A stretch of DNA of 15,200 nucleotides from JAFKKS01 sp039808325 (lineage in GTDB: Bacteria > Pseudomonadota > Alphaproteobacteria > Rhizobiales > Xanthobacteraceae). Shown here in pieces: positions 7,180 to 15,146 of this stretch. Under the pieces are notes generated by a model. The model did no database searches. It had not been told where the DNA came from and saw nothing but the letters and a program-made list of their open reading frames with translations. Position 1 is the stretch's first letter. Every line of letters starts with the position of its first letter. Both the position numbers and the translations under genes were made by a program. The stretch lies in assembly GCA_039808325.1 (NCBI GenBank), contig JBDHSU010000099.1, positions 1 through 15,200 of the forward strand. Direction: 5' to 3'.

Positions 7180-9699
7180 TCACACGCCGAGATGGCTGTG
7201 AATAAAGCCACTGTCGGCCTGCAACTCGGCCGCCGAACCGTCGAATACGACCCTTCCCTTCGACAGGATCACGTGCCGGTTTGCGAGGACGAGCAGGTCG
7301 GAAAGATTCTTGTCGACCACGACGGTCGCGATTCCCGCCTCGCCGATCGCGCGTATCGTCGCCCAGATCTCTTCGCGAACTTTCGGCGCCAGTCCTTCCG
7401 TCGCCTCATCGAGCAACAAGATGCCCGGATTGGTCATCAGCGCCCGCGCGATGGCGAGCATCTTTTGCTCGCCGCCCGAGAGTTGATTGCCCCAGTTCCC
7501 GCGCCGTTCAGCAAGGCGGGGAAACAGCGAATAGATGCGCGCAAGCGTCCATTGCGGCGCCTGACCGGGCCGGCCGGTCGCGGCGACCGTGAGGTTTTCC
7601 TCCACCGTGAGATTGGGGAAAATGCTGCGGCCCTCGGGCACGAAGGCGAGGCCGGCGCGCGCCACGACGGACGGACGCGCCCCGGCGATGTCGCAGGCGC
7701 CGAGGCGGATCGATCCCGAGCGCGCCGGCGTGAGGCCCATCAGCGTACGCAGCAGCGTGGTTTTTCCCATGCCGTTGCGGCCGAGCAGGCTCACCGTTTC
7801 GCCCGGCGCGACGCGAAAATCGACGTCGTGCAGGATATGGCTTTGCCCGTAGAACGTATTGAGACCTTCAGCCTCAAGCCCGATCACCGCCGACGGAGCC
7901 GGGCGGCGCGCCGGCGCTGTCTGCGCCGCGGTGTCCCATTGGCCGAGATAAGCCTCGCGTACCGACGCATCCTGCCGAATGGCGTCCGGAGCGCCGTGGG
8001 CGAGAAGACGTCCGCCGACCAGAACGGTCAACGTATCCGCGGCGGCGAACACGGCATCCATGTCATGCTCGATAAGGATCACCGTGTGCCGCGCCGCCAG
8101 GCGGCGGAGCAGCGCGGTCACGCGGCCCGTTTCCTCCGGCCCCATCCCCGCCAGCGGCTCGTCGAGAATGAGCACGCGCGCGCCCATGGCGATGAGCATC
8201 GCAATTTCGAGCTGACGCTGTTCGCCATGGCTGAGATCCGCGGCCTTCGCGCCCGCGCGTTGCGCCAATCCGACAGCATCGAGCGCATCGCGGATATCGG
8301 CCTCGATCTGACCCCGCTGGCCGCGGGAGGACATCCGCACGGGACTTGGCTCGCGCGCCTGCGCCGCCAACAGGCAGTTCTCCCACGCCGTGAACGGCAA
8401 AATAACGTTCGTGATTTGATAGCTGCGCCCGATGCCCAATCGCGCCATCGCGTGCAACGGCCTGCCGGTGACATCGGCGCCATCGACGGCGATATGCCCG
8501 GATGTCGGCGGTAACGCGCCGGAAAGCATGTTGATGAAGGTCGTCTTGCCCGCGCCGTTCGGGCCGATAACGGCATGGACCTTGTCGGGCGCGAAGCCGA
8601 GCGTCACGCCATCGACCGCCAGTAGCCCTCCGAAGCGGCGCGTCAGGCTCGTCGTCGACACGGCAAGGCCGCTTCGGCCTTCCTCCGCCCGCGAAGCGCG
8701 GACGGCCGACCGCGTTGGAAATAGCTGGAGCGCATTGGACGTCGCGGGGAAGAGGCCCGCGATACCACGCGGAACGGCCAGCACGGCGGCGATCAGGATG
8801 GCGCCGAGCGCCAGCGACCAATGCTCCGCAAGCGGGCCGACGAGACTCGCGGATTTGAGAAGCTCTTCCAGGCCGGCGTAGAGGATGGCGCCGAGAATGG
8901 CGCCGAACAACGTACCGACGCCGCCGAGCACCGCCATCATGATGGCGAGCCCGGACTGGCGCCAGCCGAACAGGTCCGGCGTCACATAGCCGTCGATCGT
9001 CGCGAACAATGCGCCGGCGAGACCGGCGATGCTGCCTGCGAGCGTGAACGCCACGAGCTTATGCGCGTAGGTGTCGTAGCCCAGCGCCGCAATCCGCGTC
9101 TCGTTCCAGCGAATGCCTTGCAGCACGCGGCCGACCGGCCCGCGCGCGATCGCCAGCAAGCTTACGTAGCAAACGATCAGCAGCGCCAGGCAGAAATAGA
9201 AAAACACGATGCGCCGATCGAGGTCGAGGAGCGTCACGTCACCGATCGAAAGCTGCGGCTTGACGTTGATGTAGGCGCCGTCGGAGCCGCCGGAAAAACC
9301 GCCGTCATGGAACAGCGCGAAGGCCATCTCCCCGAAGGCGAGCGTCACCATGATGAAATAGAAGCCGCGCGTCAGCACGGCGAGCGCCCCGACCGCGAGC
9401 GCCGCGACGCCGGCGCCAAGCATCGCGCCGCCGAACGCGACAATGACGCTCGCACCCGCATCGGCCGGGGAGAGGAAATAAACGGCGTAAGCCCCGAGTC
9501 CGAAGAACATCGCATGCCCGAAGCTCACCAGACCGCTGATGCCGATCAGGAAATCCAGGCTGAGCACGAGGATCGCGAGCACCATCACACGCGTCACGAA
9601 TTTCATCGCATAGGCGCCGCCGAACAGGGGCACGGCCGCCGCGACGCCGGCGAGGACGACGAGGGTGACGATAACGGCGAACGACGGACGCGCAAGCAC
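7180..9699 (-). CDS. livMGF: Fused LivM permease, LivG ATPase and LivF ATPase of a branched-chain-amino-acid-type ABC importer
   Basis: This single frame of 839 residues contains three parts usually encoded separately. Residues about 1-315 are a LivM-type permease with eight or nine membrane segments. About 345-588 is a LivG-type ATPase: Walker A GPNGAGKTT (379-387), signature LSHGEQ (489-494), Walker B VLILDEP (509-515), His545. About 607-839 is a LivF-type ATPase: Walker A GRNGMGKTT (640-648), signature LSGGEQ (740-745), Walker B ILLLDEA (760-766). The H-loop position reads VDKN instead of a histidine, in line with LivF proteins, which usually have Gln there. Polar, Ala-rich linkers (316-344, 589-606) join the parts. 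The start is GTG at 9699, one base after the livH stop codon, so translation is coupled. The family imports branched-chain or other amino acids, amides or aromatic acids; the actual ligand is unknown. Confidence 0.93.
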   Translation of the reverse strand: MLARPSFAVIVTLVVLAGVAAAVPLFGGAYAMKFVTRVMVLAILVLSLDFLIGISGLVSFGHAMFFGLGAYAVYFLSPADAGASVIVAFGGAMLGAGVAALAVGALAVLTRGFYFIMVTLAFGEMAFALFHDGGFSGGSDGAYINVKPQLSIGDVTLLDLDRRIVFFYFCLALLIVCYVSLLAIARGPVGRVLQGIRWNETRIAALGYDTYAHKLVAFTLAGSIAGLAGALFATIDGYVTPDLFGWRQSGLAIMMAVLGGVGTLFGAILGAILYAGLEELLKSASLVGPLAEHWSLALGAILIAAVLAVPRGIAGLFPATSNALQLFPTRSAVRASRAEEGRSGLAVSTTSLTRRFGGLLAVDGVTLGFAPDKVHAVIGPNGAGKTTFINMLSGALPPTSGHIAVDGADVTGRPLHAMARLGIGRSYQITNVILPFTAWENCLLAAQAREPSPVRMSSRGQRGQIEADIRDALDAVGLAQRAGAKAADLSHGEQRQLEIAMLIAMGARVLILDEPLAGMGPEETGRVTALLRRLAARHTVILIEHDMDAVFAAADTLTVLVGGRLLAHGAPDAIRQDASVREAYLGQWDTAAQTAPARRPAPSAVIGLEAEGLNTFYGQSHILHDVDFRVAPGETVSLLGRNGMGKTTLLRTLMGLTPARSGSIRLGACDIAGARPSVVARAGLAFVPEGRSIFPNLTVEENLTVAATGRPGQAPQWTLARIYSLFPRLAERRGNWGNQLSGGEQKMLAIARALMTNPGILLLDEATEGLAPKVREEIWATIRAIGEAGIATVVVDKNLSDLLVLANRHVILSKGRVVFDGSAAELQADSGFIHSHLGV

Positions 9700-9700
9700 G

Positions 9701-10561
9701 TCAGGCTCGCCCGAGCAGGCCGCCGGGCCGCATGACGAGGACAGCGGCCATCAGCGCATAGACGAGGAAGCTGGCCGCCTGTGGCAGGAAGACCTTGCCG
9801 AAGGCGTCGGCGAGCCCGATCAGCAGCGCGCCGAAGAAAGCGCCGCGCACGCTGCCGATGCCTCCGATCACCACCACGACGAAGGAGATGATGAGGACAT
9901 GTTCTCCGATGCCCGGATACACGCTCTCGATCGGCGCCGCGACCATGCCGGCCGCCGCGGCGAGCGAGACGCCCCCCGCGAACACGAAGCGGAACAGCCA
10001 GCGCGTGTCGACGCCGAGCGCTTCGAGCATCTCGCGGTTCGACTCGCCGGCACGGATCATCCGGCCGATCCGCGTATGCTGGATCACGTACATCATGCCG
10101 AGCGCGAGCAGGACGCAGATCGCCGCGACCGCGATGCGGTAAACGGGATAGCCCATCACTTCGGAAATCGGAACGTTCCCCGCGAGATACTTCGGAACCG
10201 GCACGCTATGCGGTTGCGGACCCCAGAAGATCCGCTGCAACTCGTTGAAGATGAGGATGAGGCCGAACGTCAGCAGCACCTGTTGCAGATGGTCGCGGGC
10301 ATAGAGGTGGCGAATGAACAGCCATTCGATCGCGGCGCCGAACGCGAACGCCAGCGGAATGCCGACCAGCAGCGCCAGGAAAATGTCGCCGAGCATGCTC
10401 GTCAGCGTGAGCGCGCCATACGCGCCAAGCATGTAGAACGAGCCGTGCGACAGGTTGATCACGCCCATGATGCCGAAGACGAGCGTCAATCCGCTCGCCG
10501 CCAGGAAGATCAGCAGGCCATACTGAAGCCCGTTGACGATCTGGATGAGGATCAGGTCCAT
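9701..10561 (-). CDS. livH: Branched-chain-amino-acid-type ABC transporter permease LivH
   Basis: This inner-membrane protein of 286 residues has about eight hydrophobic helices. It opens with the family pattern ILIQIVNGLQYGLLIFLAA (4-22), followed by GLTLVFGIMGVINLSHGSFYMLGAY. It ends with the LivH-type GGIGSVRGAFFGALLIG segment and a short VMRPGGLLGR tail. It pairs with the permease half of the downstream fusion protein to form the membrane channel. The start is ATG 10561, with only a weak upstream GAG. It lies 64 bases after the binding-protein gene, and the stop is one base from the next start, so the three transporter genes form one operon. The call to the family is firm; the ligand is not. 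Confidence 0.95.
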   Translation of the reverse strand: MDLILIQIVNGLQYGLLIFLAASGLTLVFGIMGVINLSHGSFYMLGAYGALTLTSMLGDIFLALLVGIPLAFAFGAAIEWLFIRHLYARDHLQQVLLTFGLILIFNELQRIFWGPQPHSVPVPKYLAGNVPISEVMGYPVYRIAVAAICVLLALGMMYVIQHTRIGRMIRAGESNREMLEALGVDTRWLFRFVFAGGVSLAAAAGMVAAPIESVYPGIGEHVLIISFVVVVIGGIGSVRGAFFGALLIGLADAFGKVFLPQAASFLVYALMAAVLVMRPGGLLGRA

Positions 10562-10625
10562 GCCGGCACGATCTCGAGCTTCGCCCCGCGGTCGCTATCC
10601 GCAGGGCCGCCTCGCCATGACTCGC

Positions 10626-11828
10626 TCAAGCGCCGAGACGGCAGCCGGTGCCCGGATCGGCGAGCGCCGGGACGGCGTTGCGCACGAACCGGTTGGCGCC
10701 ATCCTTGAACTCGCGCAGATAGAAATTCTGCACCGGGTTGTGCGCGGCCGAAAGCTTGAAGGGGCCACGCGGGCTGTCGAATGCCGCGCGTGAGATCGCG
10801 GCGTTGAGCGCGTCGCGCTTGGATGCGTCGCCGCCGACGGCCTTCAGCCCTGCGTCGAGCAACGCCGCGGCGTCCCAGCCCTGCACGGCATAGACGTCGG
10901 CCGCCGCCTTGTATTCGGTCTCGAAGGCGGCGCGGAACGCCTTGTTCTCCGCGTTATCGAGATCGTCGGCGTAGTGCATCACCGTGAAGAGGCCGTCCGC
11001 CTCGCCGGCGATCGAGCTTTCGACGCCGTCGGTGAGGAAACCGGGGCCCCAGAGCGGGATGCTCTTGCGCAAGCCCGCGGCCGCATAATCCTTCAGCCAC
11101 TTGACGGCGCCGCCGCCGGCAAAGAACGCGAACACGGCGTCCGGCTTGATCGACCCGATCTCCGCCAGCGCCGATTGGAACTCGACGTTGGGGAACGGGA
11201 GCGCGATCTCCTTGAGAATCTGGCCGCCGCCCTTGGTGAACGTGGAGCGGAACCCCGCCAGCGTCTCCTCGCCCGCCGCATATTTCCAGTTGGCGGTCAC
11301 GACGCGTTTGATGCCCGCCTCCGCCATCACCTGGCCGCAGGCGATGCCCACCTGCCCGTTGGAGAACGACGAGCGGAAAATGTTCTTGGCGCACTGCGCG
11401 CGCGTCAGGATATCCGCGCCGGCGTTGGGAATGATCGTCGGCACGCCCGCCTCGCGCGCGACCTTGCTCATCGCCATCGCAACACCCGAATGCACGGTGC
11501 CGACGAGCACGTCCACCTTCTCGCCCTCGACGAGTTTGGTCGTGAGTTCAGGGCCCTTGGGCGGGGCGGATTCGTCATCGAGCTTGACGAAGGTGATGCG
11601 CCGGCCCGCCAGCGTCCCGCCCTGCTTTTTGACATAGAGCTCCATGGCGCGCGTGATCGCTTCGCCGAGCTGAGCATAGGTCCCGCTATACGGCAGCAAT
11701 ACGCCCACCTTGATCGGCGTGCCTTGCGCCACGGCCGGCGTCGGAAATCGCCACGTCAGTCCCGCGGCGCCTGCTCCGGCGAGCGCCAGCAGCCGGCGGC
11801 GCGAAACACGGTTTTGATCCTTGATCAT
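10626..11828 (-). CDS. Liv-type periplasmic substrate-binding protein with twin-arginine signal
   Basis: This protein of 400 residues begins with SRRRLLALAGAGAAG (9-23), a twin-arginine signal, with cleavage likely after AVA at 34. The mature part is a Peripla_BP_6 (LivJ/LivK-like) two-lobe receptor. It opens with IKVGVLLPYSGTYAQLG, followed by the VDVLVGTVHSG and VPTIIPNAGAD segments that line the ligand cleft, and later the YAVQGWDAAALLDAGL helix. The family binds leucine, other amino acids, amides, urea or aromatic acids. The usual Ser/Thr ligand-contact positions seem present, but specificity cannot be read from sequence. The start is ATG 11828, with a GGGGGGA box five bases upstream; a longer frame to 11909 lacks such a site. 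It is the first gene of the importer operon. Confidence 0.93.
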   Translation of the reverse strand: MIKDQNRVSRRRLLALAGAGAAGLTWRFPTPAVAQGTPIKVGVLLPYSGTYAQLGEAITRAMELYVKKQGGTLAGRRITFVKLDDESAPPKGPELTTKLVEGEKVDVLVGTVHSGVAMAMSKVAREAGVPTIIPNAGADILTRAQCAKNIFRSSFSNGQVGIACGQVMAEAGIKRVVTANWKYAAGEETLAGFRSTFTKGGGQILKEIALPFPNVEFQSALAEIGSIKPDAVFAFFAGGGAVKWLKDYAAAGLRKSIPLWGPGFLTDGVESSIAGEADGLFTVMHYADDLDNAENKAFRAAFETEYKAAADVYAVQGWDAAALLDAGLKAVGGDASKRDALNAAISRAAFDSPRGPFKLSAAHNPVQNFYLREFKDGANRFVRNAVPALADPGTGCRLGA

Positions 11829-11927
11829 CAGTCCCCCCAATGAGTGCCGGGCATTTCTTAAGCCGCAATGCGCCCGGCCCGCCAGTATAATCAACCGGGC
11901 ACGGCGCAATACTTCGCTCGAAACACG

Positions 11928-12389
11928 CTAATGCGGCATCAAGGCTTTCAGCGCCGCGAACCAGGCCAGCAGCGTCAAGCCGATCCGGCCGTAGTTCAAG
12001 GCCGTCCAGACCGCGAACTTTCGTCGCACATCCTGCCAGGCGAAATCCTCGGCGCGCCGCAGGCGGTTCATCGTGGGAATGAAATAGAGGAAGGTCGCAC
12101 CCCGTTCGACGGCGACGAGGCCAAGCGCGATCATCCACCAGAGCCGCCGCAACTCGTCCATCGGGACGATGGCCACGGCGGCGGCGCCGGCCACGACCAG
12201 GAGCGTGAGCGGTACGGTCGTGAGGAAGGCCCAGAAGCGGCGTCCACTATCCGGCGAATGCAGCGATTGGGGAGGAGCGCTCCCCCAGAGAGGAACGACG
12301 ATGCGGGCCTCGTAAATCCCCGCCCCCGCGGCGATGCCGAGGTCGAGAACGAAAAGCCACAAGATGACGACGGCGATATCAGCCTGCAC
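11928..12389 (-). CDS. Four-helix integral membrane protein, possibly DUF1772-like
   Basis: The product is 153 residues with four hydrophobic segments at about 5-25, 51-74, 83-104 and 131-150, and no signal peptide. A conserved-looking Trp/Asn/Arg cluster precedes the last helix (WTALNYGRIGLTLLAW). This recalls the DUF1772 (anthrone oxygenase-like) membrane family, but the resemblance is from memory and not decisive. The start is GTG 12389 with GGGAGG eight bases upstream. It lies 57 bases after the DUF2939 gene and about 100 bases before the Liv-type binding-protein gene, all on the same strand, so co-transcription with the former is plausible. No catalytic motif is evident. Confidence 0.75.
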   Translation of the reverse strand: MQADIAVVILWLFVLDLGIAAGAGIYEARIVVPLWGSAPPQSLHSPDSGRRFWAFLTTVPLTLLVVAGAAAVAIVPMDELRRLWWMIALGLVAVERGATFLYFIPTMNRLRRAEDFAWQDVRRKFAVWTALNYGRIGLTLLAWFAALKALMPH

Positions 12390-12446
12390 TCACGCCTCCC
12401 ACCGCGACCGGGGCGCCGGCCGCGGCCGCTCGATGCATCGCGCCAC

Positions 12447-13028
12447 TTACTTGCCCTCCGTCGCGGTCATGATGCGGCGCGCCAGCCGCGCGCGCAGTTC
12501 ATCGGGGAGTTGAATCTCGTGGAGCTTCCAAGTCCAGCGAATGAGGCGGAGGCGGATCCGAAAGGATTGTGCCTCGGGGCGCGAAGGCGGCACCGTTACG
12601 TAAAAATCGTCGAAACTGTATTCTGAATTGGAATAGAGGTTCCATGCATCGCGGAAGTTCCGCGGAAGCAGTTGGGGCGCATTGTCGGGCCCGCTCGGCG
12701 GGGCTTCGTCGGCCGTCATGATTTCGACCAACTGCTTCGGGCCGGATAAGCCTTCGATGGCTTGATCGACCTGTGTGCTTGCGGCACCGATGAGGAGCTG
12801 GCCGAACGGCCCGAGCTGCGCGGCCTTGCCGCTGAGCTGAAGATAGGATTGCAGGATTTGCCGGTTGAGCGAGGCCGTGACGGTACGGAATTCCACGCGC
12901 CGCCGAAGCTCGGCGAGGTCTTGGCGCTCGAGGGCATGCACCAGCCGATAAAGGTCGACAAACGGCCAAGCTGTGTAGGCGGCAAACAAGAGGAGAAGAG
13001 GAATCCCTAAACGGGTGACCCAGCGCAT
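12447..13028 (-). CDS. DUF2939-type membrane-anchored protein of unknown function
   Basis: The product is 193 residues with one N-terminal hydrophobic helix (about 5-23) and an extracytoplasmic remainder. The segment AAYTAWPFVDLYRLVHALERQDLAELRRRVEF, with RTVTASLNRQI after it, matches the DUF2939 pattern: a helix running into Tyr-Leu-hydrophobic repeats, then a hydrophobic-Glu/Asp-Phe step. The C-terminal part is a beta-rich stretch with FRIRLRLIRWTWKLHEIQLP. The ATG 13028 was chosen; an upstream TTG at 13049 is less likely. It is divergent from cysK, 123 bases away, and the first gene of the minus-strand run. The role of the family is not known to me. Confidence 0.8.
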   Translation of the reverse strand: MRWVTRLGIPLLLLFAAYTAWPFVDLYRLVHALERQDLAELRRRVEFRTVTASLNRQILQSYLQLSGKAAQLGPFGQLLIGAASTQVDQAIEGLSGPKQLVEIMTADEAPPSGPDNAPQLLPRNFRDAWNLYSNSEYSFDDFYVTVPPSRPEAQSFRIRLRLIRWTWKLHEIQLPDELRARLARRIMTATEGK

Positions 13029-13069
13029 ACGATGACCTACCCCCCTCAATGCGGCACCTTCGGGGCGAC

Positions 13070-13099
13070 GGTTGCAGTTGACATGCCCTGCGGTTGCGG
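13070..13099 (+). promoter_or_regulatory. Direct repeat GGTTGC(A/G)G and -35-like box before cysK
   Basis: GGTTGCAG (13070-13077) and GGTTGCGG (13092-13099) are repeated 22 bases apart, about two helical turns. They flank a perfect TTGACA (13078-13083). The best -10 candidate (GTGTAT at 13103) is 19 bases away, so the promoter is only tentative. The repeat could be an operator for cysK or for the divergent DUF2939 gene. Confidence 0.25.
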
Positions 13100-13151
13100 C
13101 GTGTGTATGGCTTCTCTAACTTAAGTCCTCCCACCCTGCTGTGATCTAGCC

Positions 13152-14186
13152 ATGCACACACGCGACGGCATCATCGAAGCGATCGGCAACACGCCGCTTA
13201 TCAAGCTCCGGCAAGCGTCGGAAGCCACCGGCTGCACGATCCTCGGCAAGGCCGAGTTCATGAATCCCGGTCAGTCCGTGAAAGATCGCGCCGGCCGGCA
13301 GATGATCCTCGAGGCGGAGAAGCGCGGCGATCTTCAGGCTGGCGGGCTTGTCGTCGAAAGCACCGCCGGTAATACCGGGATCGGCCTTGCCCTCGTCGCC
13401 AATGCGCGCGGCTATCGCACGCTGATCGTGATGCCCAACACGCAGAGCCAAGAGAAGAAGGATATGCTGCGGCTCTGCGGCGCCGATCTCGTCGAAGTGC
13501 CGGCATTGCCCTACAGCAATCCCAACAATTATCAGCACGTCGGGCGGCGGCTGGCCGAACAACTGCGCAAGGACGAGCGAAACGGCGTGATCTTCGCCGA
13601 TCAGTGGAACAATCTCGACAACCGCAAGGCGCACTACGTTTCGACCGGCCCGGAAATATGGGAACAGACAAGCGGCAAGATCGACGGCTTCATCTGCTCC
13701 ATCGGCACCGGCGGCACGATCGCCGGAACCTCCCAGTTCCTGCGCGAGAAGAAGAAGGACATCGTGATCGGCGTCGCCGATCCGCACGGAGCGGCGATGT
13801 ACAATCTGTTCACGCGCGGAGAAGCGAAGGCATCCGCGGGTGGTTCGATCACCGAGGGCATCGGGCTCGGCCGCGTGACGCCAATCATCGAAGATATGAA
13901 AGTGGACAAGGCCTATCTGATCCCGGACGACGAGGCGATCCCGTACGTCTTCGACCTCCTGGAGCACGAGGGTCTGTGCGTCGGAGGGTCGTCCGGCGTC
14001 AATATCGCCGGCGCCGTTCGCCTCGCCAAGGAACTGGGGCCCGGCCACACCATCGTGACCGTGCTGTGCGATTTCGGCACCCGCTACCAGTCGAAGCTCT
14101 TCAACCCGGAGTTCCTGCGCTCCAAGAACCTGCCGGTGCCCACCTGGCTGGAGCGCAAATCCGACATCAAGCCGCCGCTCGAGTAA
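13152..14186 (+). CDS. cysK: Cysteine synthase (O-acetylserine sulfhydrylase)
   Basis: This cytoplasmic PLP enzyme of 344 residues makes L-cysteine from O-acetyl-L-serine and sulfide, the last step of sulfur assimilation. The PLP lysine is Lys44 in NPGQSVKDRAG. The substrate-binding loop is STAGNTG (70-76), the phosphate-binding loop GTGGTIAG (185-192), and a Ser/Gly cluster CVGGSSG (276-282) lies near the pyridine end. It is longer than classic CysK (about 310-320) because of an insert around 117-160 (YSNPNNYQHV, with WNNLDNRKAHY). That form is common in alphaproteobacteria. ATG 13152 gives the expected N-terminus, but no clear Shine-Dalgarno precedes it. The stop lies two bases before the alaX start. 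A cystathionine beta-synthase-type activity is less likely because there is no CBS domain. Confidence 0.95.
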   Translation: MHTRDGIIEAIGNTPLIKLRQASEATGCTILGKAEFMNPGQSVKDRAGRQMILEAEKRGDLQAGGLVVESTAGNTGIGLALVANARGYRTLIVMPNTQSQEKKDMLRLCGADLVEVPALPYSNPNNYQHVGRRLAEQLRKDERNGVIFADQWNNLDNRKAHYVSTGPEIWEQTSGKIDGFICSIGTGGTIAGTSQFLREKKKDIVIGVADPHGAAMYNLFTRGEAKASAGGSITEGIGLGRVTPIIEDMKVDKAYLIPDDEAIPYVFDLLEHEGLCVGGSSGVNIAGAVRLAKELGPGHTIVTVLCDFGTRYQSKLFNPEFLRSKNLPVPTWLERKSDIKPPLE

Positions 14187-14188
14187 TC

Positions 14189-14905
14189 ATGGCCACCGAT
14201 CTTCTGTTTCGCGACGACGCCTATTTGCGCAACTGCACCGCCACGGTTCTGGCGCTGACAGACGACGGCGGGCTCATTCTGGATCGTACCTTGTTCTACG
14301 CGACGTCCGGCGGCCAGCCCACCGACACCGGCACGCTCACGACACCCGACGACAATATCGCCCGCGTGAGCGCCGCGGCCTTCACCGACAAGACGAAGAC
14401 CGAGATCGTTCACCGTCTCGATCCGGGCGGCGCCCAACCCGAGGTCGGCGACGAGGTGCGGCTCGCCCTCGACTGGGAACCGCGTTACGCGCGGATGCGC
14501 ATGCATACGGCGCTGCATCTGCTCTCCGCGGCCCTGCCCTATGCGGTCACAGGCGGTTCGGTCGGGGACGCGGAAGGCAGGCTCGACTTCGATATTCCCG
14601 ATGCCGGCCTCGACAAGGATGAGATCACCGCCAAGCTTGCCGAAATGATCGCGAGGGATGCGGACGTCACCGCGCGTTGGATCACGGACGCCGAGCTCGA
14701 AGCCAACCCTGGTCTCGTAAAGACGATGTCGGTGAAGCCTCCGATGGGAACCGGCCGCGTGCGCTTGATCGAGATCGCCGGTCTCGATCTGCAGCCTTGC
14801 GGCGGAACGCATGTCCGGCGCACCTGCGAGATCGGCGCCGTCCGTGTCACCCAGATCGAAAAAAAGGGCAAGCAAAACCGGCGCGTGCGCATTGCTTTCG
14901 CCTGA
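14189..14905 (+). CDS. alaX: Alanyl-tRNA editing protein AlaX
   Basis: This free-standing trans-editing protein of 238 residues is related to the editing domain of alanyl-tRNA synthetase. It should hydrolyse Ser- (and Gly-) tRNA-Ala made in error. The N-terminal beta-barrel has the YATSGGQPTDTG box (38-48). The zinc and catalytic site is built from HTALH (His106, His110) and CGGTH (Cys204, His208), all four residues present. No synthetase catalytic domain or C-terminal oligomerisation domain is present. The start, ATG 14189, lies two bases after the cysK stop, so the pair is translationally coupled. Serine misloading links it loosely to serine/cysteine metabolism (inference). The frame ends in RVRIAFA, a normal AlaX end. 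Confidence 0.93.
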   Translation: MATDLLFRDDAYLRNCTATVLALTDDGGLILDRTLFYATSGGQPTDTGTLTTPDDNIARVSAAAFTDKTKTEIVHRLDPGGAQPEVGDEVRLALDWEPRYARMRMHTALHLLSAALPYAVTGGSVGDAEGRLDFDIPDAGLDKDEITAKLAEMIARDADVTARWITDAELEANPGLVKTMSVKPPMGTGRVRLIEIAGLDLQPCGGTHVRRTCEIGAVRVTQIEKKGKQNRRVRIAFA

Positions 14906-14951
14906 GGACAAACGTCGACGCCGGATGCCGGGATATCGTCAAGGAACTACG

Positions 14952-14966
14952 ACCTCGCTTCGAGGT
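14952..14966 (+). terminator. Short hairpin after alaX
   Basis: ACCTCG (14952-14957) and CGAGGT (14961-14966) form a six-pair stem with a three-base loop 46 bases after the alaX stop. TTGCTCGTATT follows, with no proper T run. It is a weak candidate for the end of the cysK-alaX transcript. Confidence 0.2.
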
Positions 14967-14993
14967 TGCTCGTATTCATACATGACTGCGCCG

Positions 14994-15108
14994 AGAGCGG
15001 GATGAGGAAAAGTGTATAGCGGTTTTTCGCCGACATCCTGCTCTAAGTTATGAGAATCGATCACGTTCATGATTTTTGGATCGATTCGATCCAAAAATCA
15101 TCGTGATC
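14994..15108. repeat. Composite palindromic repeat (two tandem inverted repeats, Rhizobiales type)
   Basis: The first unit has arms AGAGCGGGATG (14994-15004) and CATCCTGCTCT (15034-15044), one mismatch, around GAAAAGTG...CGGTTTTTCG. The second unit has a perfect 16-base inverted repeat, ATGATTTTTGGATCGA (15069-15084) and TCGATCCAAAAATCAT (15086-15101). It is extended by GATCACG (15059-15065) / CGTGATC (15102-15108) with a three-base bulge. Both units look like dispersed intergenic repeats I recall from Bradyrhizobium and relatives. The element ends 38 bases before the next start codon. Confidence 0.75.
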
Positions 15109-15146
15109 TAGCGTTGCGCATTGCACACATCGTGAAAGGCCATGCC

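Noticed and set aside
7117..8514. Long open frame (465 codons) on the plus strand opposite the Liv-type fusion
   Set aside because: It is antisense to a frame with intact Walker A, signature and Walker B motifs in two ATPase domains. Its translation is Arg/His/Ala-rich with no recognisable domain, as expected for a shadow in high-GC DNA.
13604..14188. Long plus-strand frame running through cysK in another frame into alaX
   Set aside because: The part before 14189 is an out-of-frame reading of cysK. AlaX homology begins exactly at the ATG 14189, so the longer frame is not a fusion.
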